Source: Acidobacteriota bacterium (GTDB lineage: Bacteria > Acidobacteriota > Vicinamibacteria > Vicinamibacterales > Vicinamibacteraceae). Taken from it: a stretch of DNA of 21,459 nt. Of this stretch, positions 13,468 to 20,922 are shown piece by piece; within the stretch, counting starts at the first letter, position 1, and each line of letters starts with the position of its first letter. Location of the stretch: the NCBI GenBank assembly GCA_023427865.1, contig JAEYZV010000417.1, forward strand, positions 1 to 21,459, written 5' to 3'. The position numbers were made by a program, and so were the translations under genes. The notes beneath the pieces were generated by a model, which did not search any database, was not told where the DNA came from, and saw only the letters and a program-made list of their open reading frames with translations.

Positions 13468-14477
13468 GCGCCTCCTTCCGCCCGGAACGTCGCCGTCTCT
13501 CGCACCACGACGACGCTCGCATCGTCGCGCCCCCGCAGCGCGTCGCGATGGAGCACTCCCGCGATGATCGCGGGGTGACGTGCCGCGAGCCCGGGCTGCG
13601 CGTCCAGCCTCCAGCGGTTCGTCAGCCCATCGGAATGCATGATGAGCAGGCTTTCGCCGGACCAGTCGTAGTCGAACTCCTGGGGTGTCCGTCCATGCAG
13701 GCCGGCCGTGCCGTTCTGGCTCGCCAGCCCGCGCTGCGCGCCCCCGCGCCAACAGACGCCGCTGATGTTGCCGATACCGGCATACCGCAGCCGCCCCCCG
13801 GCGGCGAGCCCCATGGCCACGGCCGCCCCCCGCGTGGCGGTCAGCGCCTTGTGGACACGCGTGCATGTCGCCGCAGGCCTCGAGAACGGATCCTCTTCGA
13901 AGGCACGCACGGCGGCGTCCGCGGCTTCGGCGGCGAGCACGCCATGTCCGAGGCCATCGGCGACGAGCACGGCCACGGCATCCTCCCGCATTTCGACCCG
14001 CCAGGCATCCCCGCACACGACTTCGCCTGGCGCGCACGTCGACAGCCCTGCCCACGCAAAGCGCGTGAGCGGTGCCCTGGCCCCGACGCGCGCGAGCAGC
14101 ACGGTCCCCTGCCCGGGCACGGAGTGGATGTCGAACTCGGCCGACAGCCGTCGGATCGCGCCAAGGCCGATGCCCTGGCTGCTCGTTGTCGAGTAGCCGT
14201 CCTGCAGACACCGGGCCGGATCGTCGATCCCGGGTCCGGCGTCGACCGCCAGCAGTTCGACCTGGGGACCGCCCTCGCCGGGATGGAGCTGCAGGAACAC
14301 ACGACCACCGGTCGCGTACCGGGCGAGGTTCGTGGCGAGTTCGGTTGCGACCACGGCGACGGCACCCGCCGCCGTGGTGCCGAATCCGGCGTGCTCGGCA
14401 AGCCGCACGGCTGCGCGACGGACTTCCCCGACGAGGCTTTCGTCACCCACGTCGATGGCGATGGCGAGCTGCCGCAT
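13464..14477 (-). CDS. ATPase-SpoIIE fusion: anti-sigma-kinase-like domain plus PP2C phosphatase (RsbX-like)
   Basis: 337 aa. Residues 1-130 are a HATPase_c domain of the RsbW/RsbT type: N-box E46-x3-N50, DAGPGI (79-84), GIGLG (102-106). Residues 140-328 are a SpoIIE/PP2C phosphatase like RsbX: G156-D157, DGLGHG (174-179), HSDGL (281-285), D318/D319, the metal-binding acids. In Bacillus and Vibrio stressosomes RsbX dephosphorylates RsbS and RsbR and resets the complex; this protein probably does that, with a second kinase-like domain attached. I prefer ATG 14477 because GGAAG lies 7 nt upstream; GTG 14486 would give a GTGA overlap with rsbT and 3 more residues. Its stop overlaps the histidine-kinase start. 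Confidence 0.87.
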   Translation of the reverse strand: MRQLAIAIDVGDESLVGEVRRAAVRLAEHAGFGTTAAGAVAVVATELATNLARYATGGRVFLQLHPGEGGPQVELLAVDAGPGIDDPARCLQDGYSTTSSQGIGLGAIRRLSAEFDIHSVPGQGTVLLARVGARAPLTRFAWAGLSTCAPGEVVCGDAWRVEMREDAVAVLVADGLGHGVLAAEAADAAVRAFEEDPFSRPAATCTRVHKALTATRGAAVAMGLAAGGRLRYAGIGNISGVCWRGGAQRGLASQNGTAGLHGRTPQEFDYDWSGESLLIMHSDGLTNRWRLDAQPGLAARHPAIIAGVLHRDALRGRDDASVVVVRETATFRAEGGA

Positions 14478-14482
14478 GACCG

Positions 14483-14887
14483 TCACTTCCAGCGCGCCAC
14501 CGTCACGTGAGTGCCTCTGCCGGGCGCGCTCTCGATCTCGAACTCCTGCACCAGCCGCCGTGCGCCGGACAGGCCGAGGCCCATGCCCGTACCGGACGTC
14601 CAGCCATCGGTCATGGCCAGTTCGATGTCGGCGATGCCGGGTCCCTCGTCGATGAAGTGCAGGCGCAGCCCGCGACGCACACCATCCCCGATGAGTTCCC
14701 AGCGCATCACGCCGCCGAGGCCATAGACCACGGCGTTGCGCGCGAGTTCGCTCGCGGCGGTGACGATCTTGGTCTGATCCACCACGCCGAAACCCAGTTC
14801 CTGTGCCAGCTTCCGCACGCCCTGACGCGCCAGCACGACGTCGGACTCGGTCCTCAGCGGCAGAACGTCGCTCCGGGTCACGATCAC
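14483..14887 (-). CDS. rsbT: RsbT-like serine/threonine kinase
   Basis: 134 aa, GTG 14887, starting inside the rsbS stop (GTGA). It is a single HATPase domain of the anti-sigma-factor kinase type: E47-x3-N51 (SELARN), DEGPGI (80-85), GMGLGL (101-106). RsbT phosphorylates RsbS and RsbR in the stressosome, is then released, and in Bacillus activates the RsbU phosphatase. No RsbU or sigma-B gene is found here; the freed RsbT may instead act on the histidine kinase or the fused phosphatase downstream. Length and order right after rsbS match the standard R-S-T layout, so I am confident of the symbol. Confidence 0.88.
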   Translation of the reverse strand: MIVTRSDVLPLRTESDVVLARQGVRKLAQELGFGVVDQTKIVTAASELARNAVVYGLGGVMRWELIGDGVRRGLRLHFIDEGPGIADIELAMTDGWTSGTGMGLGLSGARRLVQEFEIESAPGRGTHVTVARWK

Positions 14888-15258
14888 CGACGCGCCCTTT
14901 CGGCCTCGATGGCCAGGCGGAGCTTCTGCATGCCACGATCGACGTCGAGCGCCGTCTCGACGCCGGGAAGCGCCAGGCCGAGCTCGACCAGCGTGATGGC
15001 CACTGCAGGTCGCATGCCGACGACCACGGTGCGAGCGTTCAGTACCGCTGACATCGCGGAGATGTTGGCGATCGTCCGTCCGATGAACGAGTCGACCATG
15101 TCCATGGCCGAGATGTCGATCAGCACGCCGCGAGCTCCGGTGTCCTCGATCCGGGCGGTGAGGTCGTCCTGCAACGTGAGCGCGAGCTGGTCGTGCATGT
15201 CGACCTGGATCGTCACGAGCAGGTACTCGCCCATGCGCAGGATGGGGATGCGTTCCAT
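14884..15258 (-). CDS. rsbS: RsbS-like STAS antagonist
   Basis: 124 aa, a single STAS domain that forms the stressosome core with RsbR and holds RsbT inactive until phosphorylated. It follows Bacillus RsbS closely: IPILRMGEYLLVTIQVDMHDQ (4-24), 'DLTARIEDTGARGVLIDIS' (32-50), MDMVDSFIGRTI (52-63), GMRPAVAITLVELGL (81-95) and ETALDVDRGMQKLR (101-114). S57 in DSF aligns with Ser59 of B. subtilis RsbS, the RsbT target. ATG 15258 matches the family start; TTG 15276 is a possible longer start. It sits 10 nt after rsbR, and the stop overlaps rsbT. Confidence 0.92.
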   Translation of the reverse strand: MERIPILRMGEYLLVTIQVDMHDQLALTLQDDLTARIEDTGARGVLIDISAMDMVDSFIGRTIANISAMSAVLNARTVVVGMRPAVAITLVELGLALPGVETALDVDRGMQKLRLAIEAERARR

Positions 15259-15268
15259 GGCGTCAGGG

Positions 15269-16114
15269 TCACTCAACCGCGCGTGTGCAGGTCCACCCGG
15301 CGCGGCGGAGGGCGAGTGCGAGGGCATCGGAGAGATTCGCCTTCGTCGTCACGCTCTGAAGGTCGACGCCGAGGTGCACGATGGTCTGCGCGATCTGCGG
15401 CCGGATGCCGCTGACGATGCACTCGGCGCCCATGAGGCGGATGGCACTCACCGTCTTGAGCAGGTGCTGAGCGACGAGCGTGTCCACGGTGGGTACGCCC
15501 GTGATGTCGATGATGGCCGTCTCGGATCCGGTCGCCACGATGCGCTCGAGCAGTGATTCCATGACGATCTGGGTACGCGCGCTGTCGAGCGTGCCGATCA
15601 TCGGCAGCGCGAGGATACCGTCCCACAGCTTCACGACTGGCGTCGACAGCTCGAGCAGGTCTTCCTTCTGCCGCGCGATGATGTCCTCCCGCGTCCGCTG
15701 GTAGGCGGCGACGGCCAGCAGGCCGAGCCGGTCGACGAGCTCGGTGGCGGCCCACGTCGCGTCGCCCAGCGTCTGCGGGTCGTCACGCAGGTCCTGGCGC
15801 AGGCGGTCGAACAAGGGGCGCTTGAGCGAGAAGACGAACGTCGCGGTGTCCTGCGACGAGAACCCACGTGCGGCGCGATCCCGCGACAGGTGCTCGAGCG
15901 CGGTGCGGACCTCCTGCCAGGCCGGGGCCGCGGTGTCGAGGGTCTGGCTCGCCGCGGTGGTTATCAGCGACAGCAGGTCGGCTGCCTGTCGGCGCAGGTC
16001 CGCCTTCGACAAGCGGGTATCGACGCCGAGCTGGGACAGCTGCGCGTCCCACTGGTCGAGGACGTCCGCCTTGTGCGTGCCGAGTACGCGAGCCAGAGCT
16101 TCCTGCATCACCAT
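15269..16114 (-). CDS. rsbR: RsbR-like stressosome sensor/co-antagonist
   Basis: 281 aa. The N-terminal ~145 residues are a helical domain of the RsbRD_N type (GFSSQDTATFVFSLKRPLF, 84-102), probably the sensory turret; no haem or PAS motif is evident. A linker helix (TREDIIARQKEDLLELSTPVVKLWDGILALP) leads to a C-terminal STAS domain (about 155-275). T175 (PMIGT) and T212 (VPTVDT) match T171 and T205 of B. subtilis RsbRA, the RsbT phosphorylation sites. Further marks: IIDITGVP (201-208) and GIRPQIAQTIVHLGVDL (236-252). GGAG lies 7 nt before ATG 16114. First gene of the six-gene operon, so it sets promoter position. The signal sensed cannot be read from the sequence. Confidence 0.92.
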   Translation of the reverse strand: MVMQEALARVLGTHKADVLDQWDAQLSQLGVDTRLSKADLRRQAADLLSLITTAASQTLDTAAPAWQEVRTALEHLSRDRAARGFSSQDTATFVFSLKRPLFDRLRQDLRDDPQTLGDATWAATELVDRLGLLAVAAYQRTREDIIARQKEDLLELSTPVVKLWDGILALPMIGTLDSARTQIVMESLLERIVATGSETAIIDITGVPTVDTLVAQHLLKTVSAIRLMGAECIVSGIRPQIAQTIVHLGVDLQSVTTKANLSDALALALRRAGWTCTRAVE

Positions 16115-16135
16115 TCATCGTCTCCAGTTGAGCGT

Positions 16136-16159
16136 CCAGACGACGTTGGCGGCGTCTGG
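16136..16159. promoter_or_regulatory. Inverted repeat CCAGACG-N10-CGTCTGG before rsbR
   Basis: CCAGACG (16136-16142) and CGTCTGG (16153-16159) are perfect 7-bp arms 10 nt apart, in the leader of rsbR about 22 nt before its start codon. The GTCTGG half recurs at 16192-16197. Arms one helical turn and a half apart suit a dimeric regulator. No factor can be named. Confidence 0.35.
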
Positions 16160-16309
16160 CCATGAACGCGGCGAACCACGGTGGCGGGAATGTCTGGTAG
16201 CCGCGGGGTCACACTCTAGCACCGCGACGACGGGCGACGGAGCAACCGGTGCGGCCTCTCGACGAACGCGGCCCGGCAGGACCGATCCGCGTTGCGGCGC
16301 GTGCCGTGC

Positions 16310-16338
16310 TTGACAGCACTCTGGTCCCGCCAAAGACT
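16310..16338 (+). promoter_or_regulatory. Possible sigma-70 promoter of the nitrate operon
   Basis: A consensus TTGACA (16310-16315) followed 17 nt later by AAGACT (16333-16338), a poor -10. It is 60 nt before the transporter start at 16375, a sensible distance. The exact -35 box is unusual in this GC-rich DNA, but the weak -10 keeps confidence low; an activator would probably be required. Confidence 0.35.
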
Positions 16339-16374
16339 TGGCGCGAGAACGGCCCGCGGCGGGCGGAGGATCGA

Positions 16375-18648
16375 ATGGCTGACGGACCGGACGCCGACGC
16401 ACGGCGTGCCCTGGCACTTGCGACGATCTCGTTCGCGTTGAGCTTCATGGCGTGGGGGCTCGTCGGCGGACTGGCCTCCGTGTTCGGGGCGCTGTACGGC
16501 CTCACCGCGACGCAGACGGCGTTCCTCGTCTCGGTGCCGGTGCTGCTCGGGTCGCTGGCCCGATTGCCGATGGGCATCCTCACCGACCGGTACGGCGGCC
16601 GGATGATGTTCACCGTCCTGCTGGTGCTGTCGTCGATCGCCGCCTGGACCGTCACGCTCACCTCCACATACGAGGCGCTGATCGCCGCGGCGTTCTTCAT
16701 CGGCCTTGCGGGCGCGTCGTTCTCGATCGGCGTGGGCTTCGTGTCGCGGTGGACGCCGCCCGGCCGCCAGGGCACGGCGCTCGGCATCTACGGACTCGGG
16801 CTGCTGGGGCAATCGGCCGCGGTGTTCGGCGGCCCCGTCCTTGCCGCCGCCATCGGCTGGCAGAACGTATTCCGCGGCGTCGCGGCGGCCCTGCTCGTCT
16901 GGGGCGTGCTGTACTACGCGCTGGCACGCAATGCTCCGGCCACGGTGCGTCCCGCCTCGTTCGGGGCGATGTTCGGCGTGCTGCGACGCGAACCCATCGC
17001 CTGGCTGCTCGGCGCGTTCTACTTCCTCACCTTCGGCGGCTTCGTCGCGTTCTCGATCTACCTGCCGACGCTGCTGCGGGCACAGTTCGGCCTGACGCCG
17101 GCCGACGCCGGCTTCCGCGCCGCAGGCTTCGTCGTGCTCGCCACGCTGTTGCGCCCGGTTGGCGGCTGGCTTGCCGATCGCATCGGCGGCGCACAGGTGC
17201 TCTCGTGGGTCTTCGGCGGCATCGCGGTGTTCGCGTGGCTGCTGGCGTGGCCGGCGATGGTGCCGTTCACGGTGGGCGCGCTCTCGTGCGCGGCCCTGCT
17301 CGGCCTCGGCAACGGCGCCGTGTTCAAGCTGGTGCCGGAACGCTTCCCCAAGGAAGTGGGCACGGTCACGGGCCTGGTCGGCGCGCTCGGCGGCCTCGGC
17401 GGCTTCTTCCCGCCGATCCTCCTCGGCGTGTTCCGCGATCGCCTCGGGGTCGTGTGGCCCGGCTTCCTCCTCCTGTCGGCCACGGCGCTGCTGTTGTGGT
17501 ATGGCAACCGCCGCGTGTTCGAGCCGGGCGACGTGGCGGCCCGCATCACGCTGTCGCCGGCGGCGAGACGACGCGTGGAACGCACGCGCGCGGGGGCCTG
17601 GGCGACGCTGGTGACCCTCACGATCGCCGCGGCCGTGGTCGTCGGGTCGCGTCGCCTGCAGAACTTCGACGCGGCACTCGTCGGTTACACGTTCGCCACG
17701 CTCTTTGCCACCTTCGGCATCACGTACCGGTACGCGATGTGGCTGAACCGGCCGCCGACGCGCATGTACTGGCGGCGGGGCTGGCAGGCGTTCTTCTCGC
17801 GAGGGCGTCTGGCGGCAAACTTCGGGCAGCTCGGCAGGCGCGGGCTCGCCGAGTTCGCCGCCAACCGCTTCATCTTCCGACGGAGCTCGCTGCGCGGCAC
17901 GGCGCACTGGCTGATCATGTGGGGCTGCATCCTCGCGGCCGCCATCACGTTCCCGCTCGTGTGGGGCTGGGTCCACTTCGAGACGGTGCCCGGCGATCTC
18001 GAGTCCTACCGGGCGTACGTGTTCGGGTTGCCGGTCCAGGACTTCCGCATCGAGTCACTGCTCGCGTTCATGGCGTTCCACGGGCTGGTGTGGTCGTCGT
18101 TCCTGGTGATCGCCGGCGTGATGCTCGCGTTCCGCCGCCGCATGATCGACCACGGCGCCGCCGCCGTCCAGCAGTTCGGCCAGGACATCCTCCCCCTCCT
18201 GCTGCTGTTCGCCATCAGCGTCACGGGGCTGATGCTGACCGCGACCTACACCTGGATGAAGGGGTACGCGTACGACTTCCTCGCCATCCTGCACGCGGTG
18301 ACGGTGATCTTCACGCTGTTGTACCTGCCGTTCGGCAAGTTCTTCCACGTGTTCCAGCGGCCCGCACAGCTCGGCGTCGGCTTCTACAAGGATGCAGGTA
18401 CGCACGGCGAGCAGGCGCGTTGCCAGCGGTGCGGCACGCCTTACGCGCCGGTGATGATGGTGCGCGACCTGCAGACCGTGCAGCGCGAGCTCGGATTCCG
18501 CTACGAACTGCCCGACGGCACGCACTACCAGCAGGTTTGCCCGCGCTGCAAGCGTGCCCTCGTCGGGCTTGCGCAGGGCGCGCTCTGGCGCGCGCACCTC
18601 GACGTGCGCGACGACGCGCCGCTTCCCGTCACGCGTGAAGGACTCTGA
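16375..18648 (+). CDS. NarK-family nitrate transporter fused to NarI-like cytochrome b and Cys4 tail
   Basis: 757 aa from ATG 16375 (GGAGGA upstream). Residues 12-380 are a 12-helix NNP-type transporter: R63 (ARLPMGILTDRYGGR) and R260 (RPVGGWLADRIGG) match the two substrate arginines of NarK, and the nitrate signatures are GLAGASFSIGVGF (110-122) and GNGAVFKLVPERFP with GALGGLGGFFPP (312-347). Residues 400-661 add six membrane helices; four histidines (H511, H569, H640, H658) could hold two b haems, and H640-H658 are 18 apart like the NarI haem ligands H187/H205. Residues 683-725 are a C-x2-C (683, 686) ... C-x2-C (722, 725) zinc-ribbon-like tail facing the cytoplasm. Linked directly (ATG 1 nt after TGA) to the molybdoenzyme. 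Likely joins nitrate import to quinol oxidation; inference. Confidence 0.8.
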   Translation: MADGPDADARRALALATISFALSFMAWGLVGGLASVFGALYGLTATQTAFLVSVPVLLGSLARLPMGILTDRYGGRMMFTVLLVLSSIAAWTVTLTSTYEALIAAAFFIGLAGASFSIGVGFVSRWTPPGRQGTALGIYGLGLLGQSAAVFGGPVLAAAIGWQNVFRGVAAALLVWGVLYYALARNAPATVRPASFGAMFGVLRREPIAWLLGAFYFLTFGGFVAFSIYLPTLLRAQFGLTPADAGFRAAGFVVLATLLRPVGGWLADRIGGAQVLSWVFGGIAVFAWLLAWPAMVPFTVGALSCAALLGLGNGAVFKLVPERFPKEVGTVTGLVGALGGLGGFFPPILLGVFRDRLGVVWPGFLLLSATALLLWYGNRRVFEPGDVAARITLSPAARRRVERTRAGAWATLVTLTIAAAVVVGSRRLQNFDAALVGYTFATLFATFGITYRYAMWLNRPPTRMYWRRGWQAFFSRGRLAANFGQLGRRGLAEFAANRFIFRRSSLRGTAHWLIMWGCILAAAITFPLVWGWVHFETVPGDLESYRAYVFGLPVQDFRIESLLAFMAFHGLVWSSFLVIAGVMLAFRRRMIDHGAAAVQQFGQDILPLLLLFAISVTGLMLTATYTWMKGYAYDFLAILHAVTVIFTLLYLPFGKFFHVFQRPAQLGVGFYKDAGTHGEQARCQRCGTPYAPVMMVRDLQTVQRELGFRYELPDGTHYQQVCPRCKRALVGLAQGALWRAHLDVRDDAPLPVTREGL

Positions 18649-20922
18649 ATGGCGACGCTGCCTGCCGATCCGCTGAAGATCATCGAGGGCTACGGCCCGC
18701 ACCTCTCCCACATGGCTGGCTCGCGCCTGTCGACGAGCGTGGAGCCCGACCGGCTCGTCAAGACCCACTGCTGCTTCTGCGGGCAGCAGTGCGGCATCCA
18801 GCTGAAGGTGCGCGACAACGAGGTCATCGGCTTCGAACCGTGGGAGGACTTCCCGTTCAACCGCGGCATGCTGTGCCCGAAGGGCATCAAGCGGTACCTG
18901 CAGGGCGCGCATCCCGACCGGCTGCTCACGGCGCTGCGGCGCGACGAGGCGTCGCCGACCGGCTTCAGCCCGATGCCGTACGCGGAGGCGATCGCACGTG
19001 CCGCATCGGAGATCACCCGACTGCAGCAGGCGCACGGGCCGTCGTCGATCGGCGTGCTCGGCGGCGCCAGCCTCACGACCGAGAAGACCTACCTGCTCGG
19101 CAAGTTCGCACGCGTGTGCCTGCGCACGCCGTACATCGACTACAACGGCCGGCTGTGCATGGTCAGCGCCGGCGCGGCGAACAAGAAGGCGTTCGGCATC
19201 GACCGCACGACCAACCCGTGGTCCGACATGGTCGGCACCGAGGTGATCTGGGTCGCGGGCTCCAACGTCGCCGAGTGTTCGCCCATCACCACCAACTACA
19301 TCTGGCAGGCGCGCGAGCAGGGCGCGCGCGTCATCGTGCAGGATCCGCGCATCACACCGATTGCCCGCACCTGCGACCTCTACCTGCCGGTGAAGCCCGG
19401 CCGCGACGCCGCGCTGTTTGCCGGCGTGCTGCAGGTGATGATCGAGCGCGACTGGCTCGACCACGAGTTCATCAGGAACGAGACCGTCGGCTTCGATCAG
19501 GTCGCAGAGTACTGCGCACAGTGGACGCTGGCGCGCACGGCGGACGTCACCGGCGTGCCCCCGAGTGCGCTGATGCAGGCCGCCGAGTGGTGGGGCACGG
19601 CGCGCAGCTCCTTCTTCTTCCACGCGCGCGGCATCGAGCACCATTCCAACGGCGTGCAGAACTCGCTCGGCACCATCAACCTGGTGCTCGCCTCGGGCCG
19701 CATCGGCAAGCCGAAGAGCGGCTACGGCACCATCGTCGGGCAGGCAAACGGCCAGGGCGGCCGCGAGCACGGCCAGAAGTGCGACCAGCTGCCCGGCTGG
19801 CGCGACATCGCCAACCCGGATCACCGCAAGTACATCGCCGGCGTGTGGGGCGTGGACGAGACCGACATCCCCGGCCCCGGCGTCGATGCGTACGAGATGT
19901 TCCGGAAGATCGACACCGGCGAGATCAAGGGACTCATCGCGATCTGCTTCAACCCGAAGGTGTCGCTGCCCGACAACCAGTTCGTCACCCGCGCGCTCGG
20001 GAAGCTCGAGTTCTTCGTGGCCATCGACTTCTTCCTCAACGACACCGCCTGGCACGCCGACGTCGTGCTGCCGGGCAGCCTCCACGAGGAGGACGAGGGC
20101 ATCGTCACGCAGGTGGAGGGCCGCATCATCAAGATCAACAAGGCCGTCGACTGCCCGGGCGAGGCCCGGCAGGACTGGCGGATCCTCCAGGACCTGGCGC
20201 AGGCGATGGGGCGGCCGAAGGGGTTCACGTTCGCGAGCCCGCGCGAGATCCTCGAGGAACTGCGCGTCGCGAGCCGGGGCGGCGTCGCCGACTACTCGGG
20301 CGTGACCTACGAGAAGGTCGAGGCGCAGAACGGCGTGTTCTGGCCCTGCTACAGCCACGACCCGCGCACGGGCGAGCCGACGCCGGACCACGCGGGCACG
20401 CCGCGGCTGTTCGAGCCCGGCAGCTTCAACCCCGTCGCACGGGGCAACGGGCGGTTCTACTTCCCGGACGGGCGGGCGCGCTTCAACGTGGCCGACTACC
20501 GCGTGCCGGTCGACGATGCCGACCAGGAGTACCCGCTCTACCTGACCACGGGCCGCGTGATCAGCCAGTTCCTGTCGGGCACGCAGACGCGTCGCATCGG
20601 CCCGCTGGTCAAGCAGATTCCCGAGCCGTACATCGAGCTGCACCCGAGGCTCGCCGACAAGCTCGGCATCCTCGACGACGACTGGGCGACGGCCGAGACG
20701 CGGCGGGGCACGATCACGCTGCGCGCGAAGGTGGTGCGCACCATTCGTCCCGACACGATCTTCATCCCGTACCACTGGGGCGGCCCGAAGAGCGCCAACC
20801 AGGTGACGGTGGCCGCACAGGACCCGATCAGCCGCATCCCGCAGTACAAGGTCTGCGGTGCGCGGCTGCGCAAGGCCGACGCGCCCCCCGAGTACGCCGC
20901 GACCAGGGAGCCGCAACAGTGA
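18649..20922 (+). CDS. Cytoplasmic molybdopterin oxidoreductase, probable nitrate reductase catalytic subunit
   Basis: 757 aa. [4Fe-4S] site: C41-x2-C44-x3-C48-x27-C76 (CCFCGQQC ... MLCPKG). The Mo ligand is most likely C170 in NGRLCMVSAG (167-174), the position of Cys in Nap/Nas/formate dehydrogenase, rather than Asp as in NarG. Further family marks: GSNVAECSP (204-212), GQANGQGGREHG (364-375), FNPKVSLPDN (434-443), TTGRVISQFLSGTQTRR (633-649), IPYHWGG (706-712). No Tat signal, so cytoplasmic. Placement after a nitrate-type transporter and before a four-cluster ferredoxin points to nitrate reduction, but other oxyanions or a formate dehydrogenase-like reaction remain possible. No ribosome site is needed if translation re-initiates: the ATG directly follows the previous stop. 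GTGA overlap with the next gene. Confidence 0.85.
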   Translation: MATLPADPLKIIEGYGPHLSHMAGSRLSTSVEPDRLVKTHCCFCGQQCGIQLKVRDNEVIGFEPWEDFPFNRGMLCPKGIKRYLQGAHPDRLLTALRRDEASPTGFSPMPYAEAIARAASEITRLQQAHGPSSIGVLGGASLTTEKTYLLGKFARVCLRTPYIDYNGRLCMVSAGAANKKAFGIDRTTNPWSDMVGTEVIWVAGSNVAECSPITTNYIWQAREQGARVIVQDPRITPIARTCDLYLPVKPGRDAALFAGVLQVMIERDWLDHEFIRNETVGFDQVAEYCAQWTLARTADVTGVPPSALMQAAEWWGTARSSFFFHARGIEHHSNGVQNSLGTINLVLASGRIGKPKSGYGTIVGQANGQGGREHGQKCDQLPGWRDIANPDHRKYIAGVWGVDETDIPGPGVDAYEMFRKIDTGEIKGLIAICFNPKVSLPDNQFVTRALGKLEFFVAIDFFLNDTAWHADVVLPGSLHEEDEGIVTQVEGRIIKINKAVDCPGEARQDWRILQDLAQAMGRPKGFTFASPREILEELRVASRGGVADYSGVTYEKVEAQNGVFWPCYSHDPRTGEPTPDHAGTPRLFEPGSFNPVARGNGRFYFPDGRARFNVADYRVPVDDADQEYPLYLTTGRVISQFLSGTQTRRIGPLVKQIPEPYIELHPRLADKLGILDDDWATAETRRGTITLRAKVVRTIRPDTIFIPYHWGGPKSANQVTVAAQDPISRIPQYKVCGARLRKADAPPEYAATREPQQ

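Larger units (their letters stand above)
16115..16374. other. Divergent control region between rsbR and the nitrate operon
   Basis: 260 nt shared by the leftward stressosome operon and the rightward transporter-reductase operon. It contains the inverted repeat at 16136-16159, a further GTCTGG word at 16192-16197, a TTGACA box at 16310-16315 (+ strand), and GGAGGA (16365-16370) as the ribosome site of the transporter gene. No further gene is evident. The open frame that runs from 16249 into the transporter has no ribosome site upstream and was not used. Confidence 0.55.

Noticed and set aside
16249..16374. 42-codon N-terminal extension of the transporter
   Set aside because: No ribosome site at 16249, Arg/Pro-rich and unlike MFS proteins; GGAGGA places the start at 16375.
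16216..17976. A 586-codon minus-strand frame rich in Arg, Glu, Gln and His
   Set aside because: Antisense to the NarK part of a clearly real transporter; charged low-complexity sequence, no ribosome site and no motif.
16452..18638. A 728-codon plus-strand frame overlapping the transporter
   Set aside because: Shifted reading of the same DNA, Arg/Ala/Gly repetitive, no fold; the transporter phase carries all recognisable motifs.
18055..20916. A 953-codon open frame on the minus strand
   Set aside because: It lies antisense to the transporter C-terminus and the molybdoenzyme. Its composition (Arg/Asp/His/Val-rich, no domains) is that of a GC-rich antisense shadow.
18649..20922. Equal length (2274 nt) of the transporter and molybdoenzyme genes as a sign of duplication
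   Set aside because: The proteins share no motifs or fold; the equal length is coincidence.
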